This document shows, piece by piece, positions 17,501 through 25,314 of a stretch of DNA of 61,271 nt. Origin of the DNA: a virus; IMG/VR virus record IMGVR_UViG_3300032083_000576, positions 1 to 61,271 of that record. One strand, given 5' to 3'. Within the stretch, counting starts at the first letter, position 1, and each line of letters begins with the position of its first letter. The translations under genes were made by a program, and so were the position numbers. Below the pieces are notes generated by a model that saw nothing but the letters and a program-made list of their open reading frames with translations, was not told the origin of the DNA and did no database searches.

Positions 17501-17892
17501 CTATGCGTAGACAAATAAGAGAACAAGTTTCTGACCCAGGAACAGAATATTTAAGAAGATTTTTTATACCCCCTTTGACACAGTTTGGAAGACGAGCAAC
17601 TGCGTTAGAAAACCTTGTTAAAGATAGAAATATAAGATTTTTAAGTAAAGTATTGACCGATGATGCATTATTTAAAAGATATGTTGACGGGATCAAGGGA
17701 ACTAAAAAAGCAGGAAATATCGCAAAATTACTTGCTGATTACGGTATAGTTCATTACACGGATATCGGAAGTACTGCTAAGTTTTATGATACAGTAGAAA
17801 AAGAACAAAGACCGTCGAGGACACAAGTACTTAGCTCAGATATGCGAGATGAATTAGAAAGATTACAACGATCAATAGGGGGGATGAACTAA
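14590..17892 (+). CDS. Large internal virion / ejection protein, 1100 aa
   Basis: The largest protein of the window. It is mainly helical and charged, with a Gly/Ala-rich semi-hydrophobic stretch around residues 245-355 that could contact membrane during DNA ejection, and long Lys/Glu-rich helices after it. No lytic transglycosylase motif was found. Its size and position, after two virion proteins and before two more, resemble T7 gp15/gp16-type ejection proteins. It overlaps the preceding and following genes by one base. Confidence 0.65.
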   Translation: MVDTANLTKEFVLKELDRGAKEFSEYPISDLNPNVTYGDIYNTDQLKAGAIAESPVLQTYLSVLEGPDKVKQKIDEYNQAAPSLISFYDRPPSTLTEADIFPEYTARAQRYDREADRRSRETAYLRGNLPESFLEPEAPMKPMGYDTAMQIAARGFDPRKEIDIEGINEFRRIMAARGPYVPTPDDLNYAKQYLGTDLMQRTDNPDIRGKFAELLPGKFAYLNPKNPDLGTVYVEEGKEPALYDSPLFTGTDAVELFVQEAPLIGAEILIGGKGLKYFDEFLKDVPTGKNFARKALEGTAGNILLSGGVATTRFLQLASGSFTGVHNRDVVEMLEESGYTAMLAFAGNTAISAFTSGFPKVYRGLFGKDLSATDLKRIEEAISAKQTSAQGGKVRAIGGEEPVSLLEIDEALEKLSVDMVEGLKFKPTLAQASKDSYIADLEEILMSNINNPEYGKLYKDMLDGNEELIQDLFGKVFENLNNDTTGNTVAKSLTNLFGRKSENLQDQGLVIMAGIKQNIDNMKSASQGKNLLDQVVDIDASSKLIPRYTTRLNEISRNYKNQLSKDVNDAFDLPELADLKFTGRGFRGQIKAFENAGKQTQGLNVGRKEIEKTFKELFEPQVLERLTRYTDGDLTLRELNDVRIQLNSFASTLEPGKKVADQKVFQLSRDLQESIENTMFSTIRKNLPKDQANYVIETLNVQKYGTELANNQAIKDLLRTSPEEVVGYLFAGGKGKTVNTKANSVIDFLKTTNSEQEISRIRNDTVEFMKRNFFDDPDLSPVELSKNYRKFLEENRSTLRAIFPDDEFKGILRTRKDFAKNISEPLERLERKNRLLTTKFGEDTPFNIVTEILGTGSTKKASGELVDDLNFIDDLLESATGAEKEILQKQISDATKKYILMRSSVDGSFDVNMLNQFMNDGFAPAQLVGDDLSFKGVIGRLIDNPDDFFTNLEVMRDIGMRTSQDLTSPSAMRRQIREQVSDPGTEYLRRFFIPPLTQFGRRATALENLVKDRNIRFLSKVLTDDALFKRYVDGIKGTKKAGNIAKLLADYGIVHYTDIGSTAKFYDTVEKEQRPSRTQVLSSDMRDELERLQRSIGGMN

Positions 17893-19118
17893 TGGGTCCA
17901 GGATTTGGCGGAATAAATATAGGTGGGTTTGCATTACCTGAACTTAACATGGAAGAAATCAATGCAGGGATAGCTTCACAACTTGGTCCCGAAATAGCAG
18001 CATTTCTTGCCGAACAAGAATTAGCTAATGCGACTAACGAATACGAAAAAGACGCGGCTGAAACAAAAGTAGAACAAATTAAAGAATATGAAGCTGGTCT
18101 TGGGTCATTACCCCCTGTTGTAGAACAAGTCATGAAAGAAATACAAGCGGGAGAAGGGATAGCTTCTGGGTATGAGGGTGATGGGTTTGAAAGGTCTATC
18201 GACGTTGCCCCTAGAGATCCGATCCAAGAAATAATAGAACAAATAATCGAAACATCAACTGAACCTAGTAGACTTGTGCCTAATCCTAATAATTTTGAAC
18301 AATTAGCTCCAGTAGCCCCAATAGGGGTGTCTAATAGTGCAATAGCTAATCGCCCTGTTTCATTAGAACCTGAATCTGAAACTGTTATGGCAGAAGATGA
18401 TCCATATTATAATCCTAACTATATGGGATTCGAGGATGAAAGATTGATTGGAATAGAAAATGAAGCTCCATATATTTCAAACGAGCCTTATATTCCTCCT
18501 GAATATATACCACCAAATATAATAGACCCTATTATAGAAGAACCTATTGTTGTTCCTCCTCCTCCGCCACCGCCAGAAGATATAAGTGGTTATGATGATA
18601 TTATTACACTGCCTTCTGCACCCCCAGAAGAACCTGTTGTAGACCCAGAAAATCCATATAATAATCCGTATTATCCTTTCCCTTATGGCAATGTCTATAA
18701 TCCAACAGTTTATGGTCAAATGGATCCTTCACAAACTACGGGTAGTGAAGCAGTTTTTGATCCAGGATATACACGAACAAATCCTGCGATATCTGATTTA
18801 ATTATGCAACAAAGAGAAGCATATAATTCAGCATTACGAAATCCAGTATATAGGGCTCCCGATACAGTACAACCTGATTATGTAAGACCGATGTCTGCCG
18901 CAGAATTCGGTAGTGTTCCTGGAAGATATACACCACCTACAACAGCACGACCTCTCGTAGACCCAAAAGAACAAAATATAAATACTGATTTAGGTTTTCT
19001 AGCAATGAACCGTGGTGGATCCCTAAACAACCGTATGGGATTAGGGGGGTTGCCCCCGATGCAACAAAACGATAAACTAACACAACTATTCGCACAGTCT
19101 TTTAGACCAAGGAGATAA
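17892..19118 (+). CDS. Proline-rich virion protein
   Basis: 408 residues. A short helical N-terminal region is followed by a long Pro/Tyr/Asn-rich disordered section (NEPYIPPEYIPPNIIDPIIE, VVPPPPPPPEDIS), and the end has an NRGGSLNNRMGLGGLPP motif reminiscent of the NGG motifs in neighbouring proteins. It is likely an extended or disordered virion component. There is no catalytic motif. Confidence 0.62.
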   Translation: MGPGFGGINIGGFALPELNMEEINAGIASQLGPEIAAFLAEQELANATNEYEKDAAETKVEQIKEYEAGLGSLPPVVEQVMKEIQAGEGIASGYEGDGFERSIDVAPRDPIQEIIEQIIETSTEPSRLVPNPNNFEQLAPVAPIGVSNSAIANRPVSLEPESETVMAEDDPYYNPNYMGFEDERLIGIENEAPYISNEPYIPPEYIPPNIIDPIIEEPIVVPPPPPPPEDISGYDDIITLPSAPPEEPVVDPENPYNNPYYPFPYGNVYNPTVYGQMDPSQTTGSEAVFDPGYTRTNPAISDLIMQQREAYNSALRNPVYRAPDTVQPDYVRPMSAAEFGSVPGRYTPPTTARPLVDPKEQNINTDLGFLAMNRGGSLNNRMGLGGLPPMQQNDKLTQLFAQSFRPRR

Positions 19119-19120
19119 AT

Positions 19121-19591
19121 ATGGCTATGACACCGACAGAAGAAATAATGATGATGGGACAAAGAGCAGATGTACCTATGGGTGATCCTAACGCACCTGC
19201 GCCACAGGCACCACCAGAAGCAATGGATGCAATGGATGCAATGACAGCCCTTATGGGTAATGAAGCAAGTTTAGGTTCAGAGATGGACAGACAGATGCCC
19301 GCGGACAGTGCTCAAATGATGGACGAAGATGCAGGAGCTTTAGCAGAAGCCGTGGTCGGCAGAGCAGGTGGGGATGTTATGGGTGCTATCGCATTATTAG
19401 ATAACGCAAAAGCCATGTTAATGGCTAGTGCCGAACAACCACAAATGGCGGCACAAGGTGGTGGTTTAATGCGTAAAGGCGATAAAAAATCTGTTGGTAT
19501 GTATAAAGACGGCGGGGTTATGTATAACAAAGGTGGTGGAGCAATGACTCCAGAAGAAGCCCTAAAACAACTAAACGACTACAGGTCTTAG
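19121..19591 (+). CDS. Met/Ala-rich virion protein
   Basis: 156 residues, rich in Met, Ala and Asp, including two tandem MDA repeats (EAMDAMDAMTALM). The C-terminus carries QGGGLMRKGDKK and YKDGGVMYNKGGGAM, again the Gly-Gly motif of this gene block. It starts two bases after the previous stop, and its TAG overlaps the stop codon of the convergent helicase gene. It closes the left late operon. Confidence 0.62.
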   Translation: MAMTPTEEIMMMGQRADVPMGDPNAPAPQAPPEAMDAMDAMTALMGNEASLGSEMDRQMPADSAQMMDEDAGALAEAVVGRAGGDVMGAIALLDNAKAMLMASAEQPQMAAQGGGLMRKGDKKSVGMYKDGGVMYNKGGGAMTPEEALKQLNDYRS

Positions 19592-21030
19592 CCGATCCAA
19601 TCTTTCCATTTATCATCACCTAGTACCTCTTGTGCTAGGTTGAGCTTATTTCGTAAAGCTTTTACAATTTTTTCATCAACGGTATCTTTCGATATCAAAT
19701 CAATATAAGTTACTTTATTTACCTGACCTATACGGTGCGCTCTGTCTTCAGATTGTAAACGTTTTTCTAAATCATAATTGTTACTATAATAAACAACATT
19801 ACTTGCTTGGTGTAGCGTGATCCCATAACCACCTGTTTGTGTATTACTAATTAAATATTGTAAACTAGAGTCGGGATCTTGGAATCTATCAATAATACCT
19901 TGACGGTCTTCTTCTGGTGTTCCGCCATAGTACGTAGCTACTGCGTCAACTCCTACAATATCATGTAACGTTCTTAAAATACGTTTTATATCGTATTGAT
20001 AGTTAGCCCATATAATTGTTTTACCTTGTATTTCTTCTAATACTTTTAATAATTCTTCGAGTCGATTGTTTTTAATTTCTATTTCTTCGCCTTCGTCGTG
20101 TTTTACAAACCCACAAGTAACTTGATGTAGTCGTAATATCTGTGTAAGTACCGAACTAACACTTACTATTTCATTAGATTCAAGTTCTGCTATTGCGTAA
20201 TCTTTTATTTGTGTATAGATTTTCTTTTGTTCAGGAGTAAGTTCTACTTCTCTTTTTTGATAAACCTTATCAGGAAGATCTAAACAATCTTTTTTCAGAA
20301 CTCTGTAAGAAAACTGGTTTACTTTTCCAGATAGTTCTTCTAGGTTTTGATACCCGACCACTTGTCTAAACGTTCGCTGCCCCATACTTCTATTTATTAC
20401 TTTCGCATAATGATTTTGGAAGGTATAAAAAGAAGAATAACCAAGTAATTCAGAACATAAGAACTCTGATTGACTAAATAGGTCTAGTGGTGACTGGGTA
20501 ACAGGAAAACCCGTTAGTATGCGTCTGTATTTGCTTTGTAATGCCAACTTAACAAGGTTCTTTGTCCGTTGTGCTTTCGGGTTCTTAATAGTAGTTGATT
20601 CGTCAACTGCCATCATAGCGTTATGAGTTAATAAAAACTTTTCTACAAACGCTACTCCTTTCTTAGTACTAAAGGCTTCTACGTTAATAACTAATATTTT
20701 TAAATCATCGGTTATATCAAATAGTTTTGTAAGTTGTAGTTTATCTTTTTTATTTGGAGCAGGATTCCAAACACCTATTCTTCTTAATACATGTTCAGGC
20801 ATGTGTGTGGGTATTTCACGTTCAGACCAGTTCTTATATACCCCCTTAGGGGCTACTATAACAGCGGCATTAATAGCTCCCCTGTCGTACAGTAGGGCTA
20901 TATTATCAACAAGTACTTTAGATTTACCTGTCCCCATTTCCATAAAATAAGCGAACTCTTTCTTATTCCAGGATCTTTTTAATGCTTCGAGTTGATGCTC
21001 GTAAGGCTCCGTTTTAAACTTATATTTCAT
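19588..21030 (-). CDS. SNF2-family (SF2) helicase/ATPase
   Basis: 480 residues, the only convincing reverse-strand gene. Helicase motifs run in order: the Q/I region with MGTGKSK (residues 32-38), a DEST box (motif II), LTGFPVTQSPLDLFS (motif III), IIWANYQYDIKRI (IV), SNTQTGGYGITLHQASNVVY (V) and SEDRAHRIGQ (VI). This is the compact phage type without accessory domains. It would translocate on DNA, possibly unwinding or remodelling at the origin or removing bound proteins. It is transcribed away from the replication module, from the AT-rich region 21031-21300. Confidence 0.92.
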   Translation of the reverse strand: MKYKFKTEPYEHQLEALKRSWNKKEFAYFMEMGTGKSKVLVDNIALLYDRGAINAAVIVAPKGVYKNWSEREIPTHMPEHVLRRIGVWNPAPNKKDKLQLTKLFDITDDLKILVINVEAFSTKKGVAFVEKFLLTHNAMMAVDESTTIKNPKAQRTKNLVKLALQSKYRRILTGFPVTQSPLDLFSQSEFLCSELLGYSSFYTFQNHYAKVINRSMGQRTFRQVVGYQNLEELSGKVNQFSYRVLKKDCLDLPDKVYQKREVELTPEQKKIYTQIKDYAIAELESNEIVSVSSVLTQILRLHQVTCGFVKHDEGEEIEIKNNRLEELLKVLEEIQGKTIIWANYQYDIKRILRTLHDIVGVDAVATYYGGTPEEDRQGIIDRFQDPDSSLQYLISNTQTGGYGITLHQASNVVYYSNNYDLEKRLQSEDRAHRIGQVNKVTYIDLISKDTVDEKIVKALRNKLNLAQEVLGDDKWKDWIG

Positions 21031-21290
21031 AACAAACTTTCTAATTTCTAATGTGATATAGTATATATAAAAAGAATAAAATATAGTCCAAACAGAATAA
21101 TTCTCTTATGCCCTCTCATATTTCTAATAGATTTACCTGTTTCTAATAGAATTCACTTGAAATCTAATAGACTGTAGTCCTCTAAAATCCTATATTCTTC
21201 TCATAATCTATTAGATTATTAGACTTATTAGTAGTTTTCGTGATTTATTTTTAATAAAATTTTTATTTCTTAAAACTCCTATAAGTAATA
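21031..21290. repeat. AT-rich intergenic element, left member of an inverted pair
   Basis: A non-coding, very AT-rich region between the divergent helicase and early operons. It holds several copies of CTAATAG/CTATTAG (about 21124, 21143, 21164, 21208). Read on the reverse strand, it resembles 43019-43278 in the same order: an ATAGGAGTTTTAAGAAATAAA-like start, CGAAAACTACTAATA, GAATTCTATTAGAAACAGG, GAGAGGGCATAAGAGAA and a final TTAGAAA just before the ATG. It may be a replication origin or a shared regulatory region for the outward-facing transcripts. Confidence 0.65.
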
Positions 21291-21292
21291 TC

Positions 21293-21323
21293 CCTTTACT
21301 TTGCCGTTTTTGAAGAGTATCTT
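21293..21323 (+). promoter_or_regulatory. Early-type promoter
   Basis: The CTTTACT box, with its leading C 24 bases from a TATCTT -10, matches the spacing seen at nine other intergenic sites in the early region. It lies upstream of the first gene of the replication operon. Confidence 0.5.
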
Positions 21324-21351
21324 TATTCCTAAGAAATTAGAAAGGAGAAAA

Positions 21352-21672
21352 ATGACAGTATATGTTGTACAAGAAGTTACGGGACGGAATATTGCCTCTG
21401 CTAGACAGTATGGCGATTTTGAAGTTTTGTTACCTTCTCAAACCAATATAATGTTAAGTGCGGGTCCATCGGTTAGACGTATGAAGAAAATACTTCACGA
21501 CTATAAAGATGAGGACTACTTATTATTAATTGGAGATCCAGCGGCTATTGGAGTTGCGTGCTCAATAGCTGCATTTTATAATCGAGGTCGGTTTAGTATC
21601 CTTAAATGGGATAGACAGGAAGGGGTTTATTACCCAGTCCATATCGACCTACATCAGAAAGGAGAATTATGA
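21352..21672 (+). CDS. Conserved small protein at head of replication operon
   Basis: 106 residues. The extended ribosome binding site GAAAGGAG just upstream fixes the start at 21352 rather than the TTG at 21301. The sequence has a compact alpha/beta look (MTVYVVQEVTGRNIASARQY, DYLLLIGDPAAIGVACSIA). I do not recognise a named family. Its place as the first early gene, just before the SSB-like gene, suggests a regulatory or replication role. Its stop overlaps the next start. Confidence 0.75.
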   Translation: MTVYVVQEVTGRNIASARQYGDFEVLLPSQTNIMLSAGPSVRRMKKILHDYKDEDYLLLIGDPAAIGVACSIAAFYNRGRFSILKWDRQEGVYYPVHIDLHQKGEL

Positions 21673-22244
21673 ATATAGAAAACCCAACTTTTGAAGAACT
21701 CATTGGCGAAGAGAACGTAGAATCGTTTAATGATATCAACGAAGGTGAACTTTCATTAGTTTCTGCTTTAGCAAATAAACAGGTTCAACTAGCTCAAGAA
21801 CTAGCGAGTTTAGAAGAAGCTGTAAAAGCTAAAAAAGAAGAGTTTAGATTAACTTCAGAACAAGAGTTACCTGAGGCAATGCAGACTGCAGGGCTGACGG
21901 AAATAGTACTAAGTACTGGTGAGAAAATCACTGTTGCTGAGTTTTATAACGCTCATATATCTAAAGCTAATCAAGACATTGCGTACCTATGGCTAACCCA
22001 AAACGGACACGCGGGCTTAATTAAAAATGAAGTCTCGTTAAAGTTTGGTAGAGACGAAGATAGAATTGTTGAAGAAACAGTTATAGCTTTGAAATCTAGA
22101 GGGCTTGCTCCTGAAGTACGTCAGAGCGTTCATCCCAGTACGTTAAAAGCTTTTGTAAAAGAGCAATTAACATCAGGGAAGGACATACCAACAGAACCAT
22201 TTGGAATCTATATAGGTTCTAAAGCAATTATTAAGAAGGATTAA
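21669..22244 (+). CDS. Replication-operon protein with N-terminal coiled coil
   Basis: 191 residues. Residues ~28-65 are Leu/Glu/Lys-rich and likely coiled-coil. The C-terminal region (VRQSVHPSTLKAFVKEQL, then PFGIYIGSKAIIKK) looks globular. It is translationally coupled to the gene before it and followed four bases later by the SSB-like gene. Function is unknown; a recombination or replication accessory role is inferred from position. Confidence 0.7.
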   Translation: MNIENPTFEELIGEENVESFNDINEGELSLVSALANKQVQLAQELASLEEAVKAKKEEFRLTSEQELPEAMQTAGLTEIVLSTGEKITVAEFYNAHISKANQDIAYLWLTQNGHAGLIKNEVSLKFGRDEDRIVEETVIALKSRGLAPEVRQSVHPSTLKAFVKEQLTSGKDIPTEPFGIYIGSKAIIKKD

Positions 22245-22248
22245 TATT

Positions 22249-23049
22249 ATGGCAGAAGAAAAAACAAGCCTAGCTGAGGCGAAACAAACAGCAATCGCTA
22301 CTTTTGACGATGATTTATTATCGGGTGGCACTGGACTAGAAGAAACTACGACTGAGGATTTTGCGATCCCCTTTATTAGGATTCTTCAACAGATGTCCCC
22401 ACAACTTAATAAACAAGACGGACGTTATAACGTTGACGCAGAAGCAGGAATGCTTGTTAACACAGTGACTAATGAAGTTTATGACGGTGAGAAAGGTATT
22501 ACGGTTGTCCCGTGTGCTTATGTTAAAAAATATATCGAGTGGGTTCCACGTGAAAAAGGCGGTGGTATAGTAAACACTGACCACAGTGCTTCGATACTTA
22601 AATCTTGTAAAAAAGATCTTGAGTCTCGTAGATTATTCCTCGATAACGGTAACGAGATTGTAGAAACAGCACAGTTTTTTGTGTTGGTTTTAGAGCCTCA
22701 ACCACAACAAGCAGTTGTGGCATTTACCTCGACACAGTTAGGCGCTTCTAGGAAATGGCTTACTATGTTAAGAATGGCTAGAGTACAAACTAGCAAAGGT
22801 CAGTCAGTATCTGCCCCAATGTTCGCTTATCAATACAACTTAGGTACTTTATCTCAGTCTAATGATAAGGGTTCGTGGAACGGTTATACTGTAAACCAAG
22901 AGGGTCCAACCGACGTAGAGACAGCACGAATAGCTAAAGAGTTTATGGATGCGGCAAGATCGGGTGATGTAGAAGTAAAAGAAGAGCAGCAAAGAGACGG
23001 AGCTAGAGTAGAAGTGCCTACAGACTCCGAGGAAAATGCTCCCTTCTAA
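22249..23049 (+). CDS. Probable single-stranded DNA-binding protein
   Basis: 266 residues with an acidic C-terminal tail ending in EENAPF, which is similar in kind to the acidic Pro-Phe tip used by bacterial SSB and by T7 gp2.5-type proteins to bind partners. The body is beta-rich with aromatic positions (KKYIEWVPREKGGG, FAYQYNLGTLSQSN). It lies directly before the primase. Family assignment rests on tail, size and context, not on a catalytic motif. A recombination mediator is the alternative. Confidence 0.62.
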   Translation: MAEEKTSLAEAKQTAIATFDDDLLSGGTGLEETTTEDFAIPFIRILQQMSPQLNKQDGRYNVDAEAGMLVNTVTNEVYDGEKGITVVPCAYVKKYIEWVPREKGGGIVNTDHSASILKSCKKDLESRRLFLDNGNEIVETAQFFVLVLEPQPQQAVVAFTSTQLGASRKWLTMLRMARVQTSKGQSVSAPMFAYQYNLGTLSQSNDKGSWNGYTVNQEGPTDVETARIAKEFMDAARSGDVEVKEEQQRDGARVEVPTDSEENAPF

Positions 23050-23066
23050 AATAAAGGAGAAGACAT

Positions 23067-24590
23067 ATGTCGTTAGCAGAGGAATTTGCTACACGTTACG
23101 CTGGATTACGGCAAGCATATGGAACCTTTACCGCTACGAATGAATCACGGGAAGACGGGAAAGAGGGTGGTAGAAACGTCACTATCTCTAAGGAATTATC
23201 TGAAAAAGATGTCCTGGAGTTGTGGACAAACCATCTATCGGGTGAACAAAGCATTGGGCTCGTGCCTATTGACGAGAACAATGCTTGTGTTTGGGGTGCG
23301 ATTGATGTCGATGAATATCAATTGGATCTCAAGGGGCTATCTAAAAAATTAGCCAAACATAAGTTACCCTTAGTCCTTTGTCGAAGTAAAAGCGGTGGAG
23401 CACACATATACTTGTTTATAGAAGAACCAGTACCCGCGTCACTATTACAAAGAAAACTTAGGCAGTTAGCCGCGTCCATTGGATATGGTCAGGCAGAGAT
23501 ATTTCCTAAACAAACACAGTTGTTATTAGACAGGGGAGACAGAGGTAGCACATTAAACATGCCTTACTTTGGTGGAGAAAACTCTACTAGGTATGCGTAT
23601 GGTAAAGAAGGTCAGGCATTAAGTCCTGAAGAATTTATAGAAAGAGTTAAGGAAATAACCTTAACAAAAGATGCAATAGAAAAACTGGAGGCTAGTCCAT
23701 TAGTAGAAAAAATAGATTGGCTAGATCAATCACCACCATGTATACAACACTTAGTTGTCCAAGGGTTTCCTAAAGGAACTCGTAACTCTGGGTTGTTTAA
23801 TGTAGGTGTCTTTCTTCGTAAAAAGTATCCCGATGAATGGGAGTTACGATTAGAAAAGGTAAATTTAGAATACATGCAACCACCTTTAGGTGCGCAAGAA
23901 GTATTAACAATAACTAAACAATTAAAAAGGAAAGATTATTTTTACAGGTGTAACGACCAACCGATAGCAAGTCATTGTAATAGTCCTCTATGTAGAACTA
24001 GAAAACATGGTATAGGGGCTAACGGCGGTACTCCATTATTTAGTAATTTAACTAAACAAGACAGTGACCCACCTATTTGGTTCCTGGATGTTGAAGGAGG
24101 ACGATTAGAACTAGAAACAGACGATCTCTTAAATCAAAACAGATTCCAACGTAAATGTATGGATGCGTTAAATAAGATACCCCCGAAGGTAAAAGATAAC
24201 GTCTGGAGACAGATTATACAACAGCTATTAGATAGCCTAACCGTTGTAGAGGTTCCTAAAGAATCATCTACTGAAGGGCACTTCTTAGAGTTATTAGAAA
24301 CTTTTTGTACCGAACGACCTGCTCGTGAAAAAGATGAGTTACTTCTTCATAAACCATGGACAGATATAGGTAAAACTTATTTTAGATTAGCAGACCTTAT
24401 GGAATACTTACATCGAAATAACTTTAAAGATTACCCTAGAAATAAACTTACATCTAAATTAAAACAAATGGAAGGGAGTCCGCACTTCTTTAATATAAAA
24501 GGTCGAGGTGTTAACGTATGGTGTATTAATGAATTTGTTACTCAAACTGAGTCTCATGACTTACCTGAGTTTAACGAGAATCCGATATGA
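23067..24590 (+). CDS. Archaeo-eukaryotic-type (AEP) primase
   Basis: 507 residues. AEP motifs are visible: WGAIDVDEY (metal-binding Asp80 and Asp82), RSKSGGAHIYLF (the sxH motif, His113) and LLLDRGDRGSTLNMPYFGG (third motif region). A Cys cluster (FYRCNDQPIASHCNSPLCRT) about residues 290-312 may bind zinc. The C-terminal ~180 residues look helical and may be a PriCT or helicase-interaction domain. It would lay primers for the PolA encoded at 30510. AAGGAG precedes the ATG. Its stop overlaps the AlkB-like gene. Confidence 0.85.
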   Translation: MSLAEEFATRYAGLRQAYGTFTATNESREDGKEGGRNVTISKELSEKDVLELWTNHLSGEQSIGLVPIDENNACVWGAIDVDEYQLDLKGLSKKLAKHKLPLVLCRSKSGGAHIYLFIEEPVPASLLQRKLRQLAASIGYGQAEIFPKQTQLLLDRGDRGSTLNMPYFGGENSTRYAYGKEGQALSPEEFIERVKEITLTKDAIEKLEASPLVEKIDWLDQSPPCIQHLVVQGFPKGTRNSGLFNVGVFLRKKYPDEWELRLEKVNLEYMQPPLGAQEVLTITKQLKRKDYFYRCNDQPIASHCNSPLCRTRKHGIGANGGTPLFSNLTKQDSDPPIWFLDVEGGRLELETDDLLNQNRFQRKCMDALNKIPPKVKDNVWRQIIQQLLDSLTVVEVPKESSTEGHFLELLETFCTERPAREKDELLLHKPWTDIGKTYFRLADLMEYLHRNNFKDYPRNKLTSKLKQMEGSPHFFNIKGRGVNVWCINEFVTQTESHDLPEFNENPI

Positions 24591-25168
24591 TGCATTTTAT
24601 GAAAGAGGGTATGAAAGAATATATCCCCTATATAGAGAAGTGGGACGCGCCGTCCGAAAGAATGTTTAACGGTAGAAAAGTTATGGGAAGACCTACCAGA
24701 GCGTTCGGCACTTCGTCTTTCGAATATGCTGGAAAGTTATATGAACCTGATCCATGGACTAAAAATATAGAATGGATAAAAGAAGGTGCAGAAGAATATG
24801 TAAAACGAGTCGTTGACCGTGAGGTAGAGTTTACTTTTTGTTTATGCGGTATGTATAAAAATGGTCGTATAGGTGTCCCAGCTCATTCAGATACTGTCCC
24901 TACCCAAAAAGACCTCGTTATTTCTATATCGTTTGGCGAACCAAGAATATTTACATGGAAAGAATACGATAGAAATATAAAAACTACATGTAATACGAGT
25001 GAGGTAGATATTACAGAAGCAAATATTAAAAAATACACCACCTATTTGTTAAGACATGGTGATGTGATTATATTTGATGGAGCTTCTCAAATGAATACAA
25101 CACATGCCGTACCCAGACTACGAGGAGTGGGCGAACGTATTAACCTTACTTTTAGGACTGGAATATGA
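24587..25168 (+). CDS. AlkB-like 2OG-Fe(II) dioxygenase
   Basis: 193 residues. The iron ligands His100 and Asp102 (PAHSDTVPT) and His173 (TTHAVPRLRG) and the 2-oxoglutarate-binding Arg set in GERINLTFR (Arg184 and Arg190) are all present, with SFGEPRIF and LRHGDVIIFDG between them as in AlkB. The protein would oxidatively remove alkyl groups from phage DNA or hydroxylate bases. Given the modification-type genes at 27710-29868, a role in DNA modification is also possible. It is coupled to the primase by a four-base overlap. Confidence 0.85.
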   Translation: MMHFMKEGMKEYIPYIEKWDAPSERMFNGRKVMGRPTRAFGTSSFEYAGKLYEPDPWTKNIEWIKEGAEEYVKRVVDREVEFTFCLCGMYKNGRIGVPAHSDTVPTQKDLVISISFGEPRIFTWKEYDRNIKTTCNTSEVDITEANIKKYTTYLLRHGDVIIFDGASQMNTTHAVPRLRGVGERINLTFRTGI

Positions 25169-25314
25169 ATTGTTGGCATTGTAAAACAGAATTAATTTGG
25201 GGCGGAGACCATGAGATTGAAGAAGAAAGTGAAGATTACAGCATGGTTACTAATTTATCTTGTCCTAACTGTGCTGCTTTTGTAGAGGTTTATTATAAAA
25301 ATGACATTACCTGA
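25165..25314 (+). CDS. 49-residue zinc-ribbon protein
   Basis: The ATG overlaps the upstream TGA (ATATGA) and the stop lies inside the helicase start. Two CxxC pairs (CWHC at residues 3-6 and CPNC at 33-36) form a zinc ribbon separated by an acidic linker. Micro-proteins of this form are widespread in marine phages. A nucleic-acid or protein adaptor role is likely; nothing more specific can be said. Confidence 0.75.
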   Translation: MNCWHCKTELIWGGDHEIEEESEDYSMVTNLSCPNCAAFVEVYYKNDIT

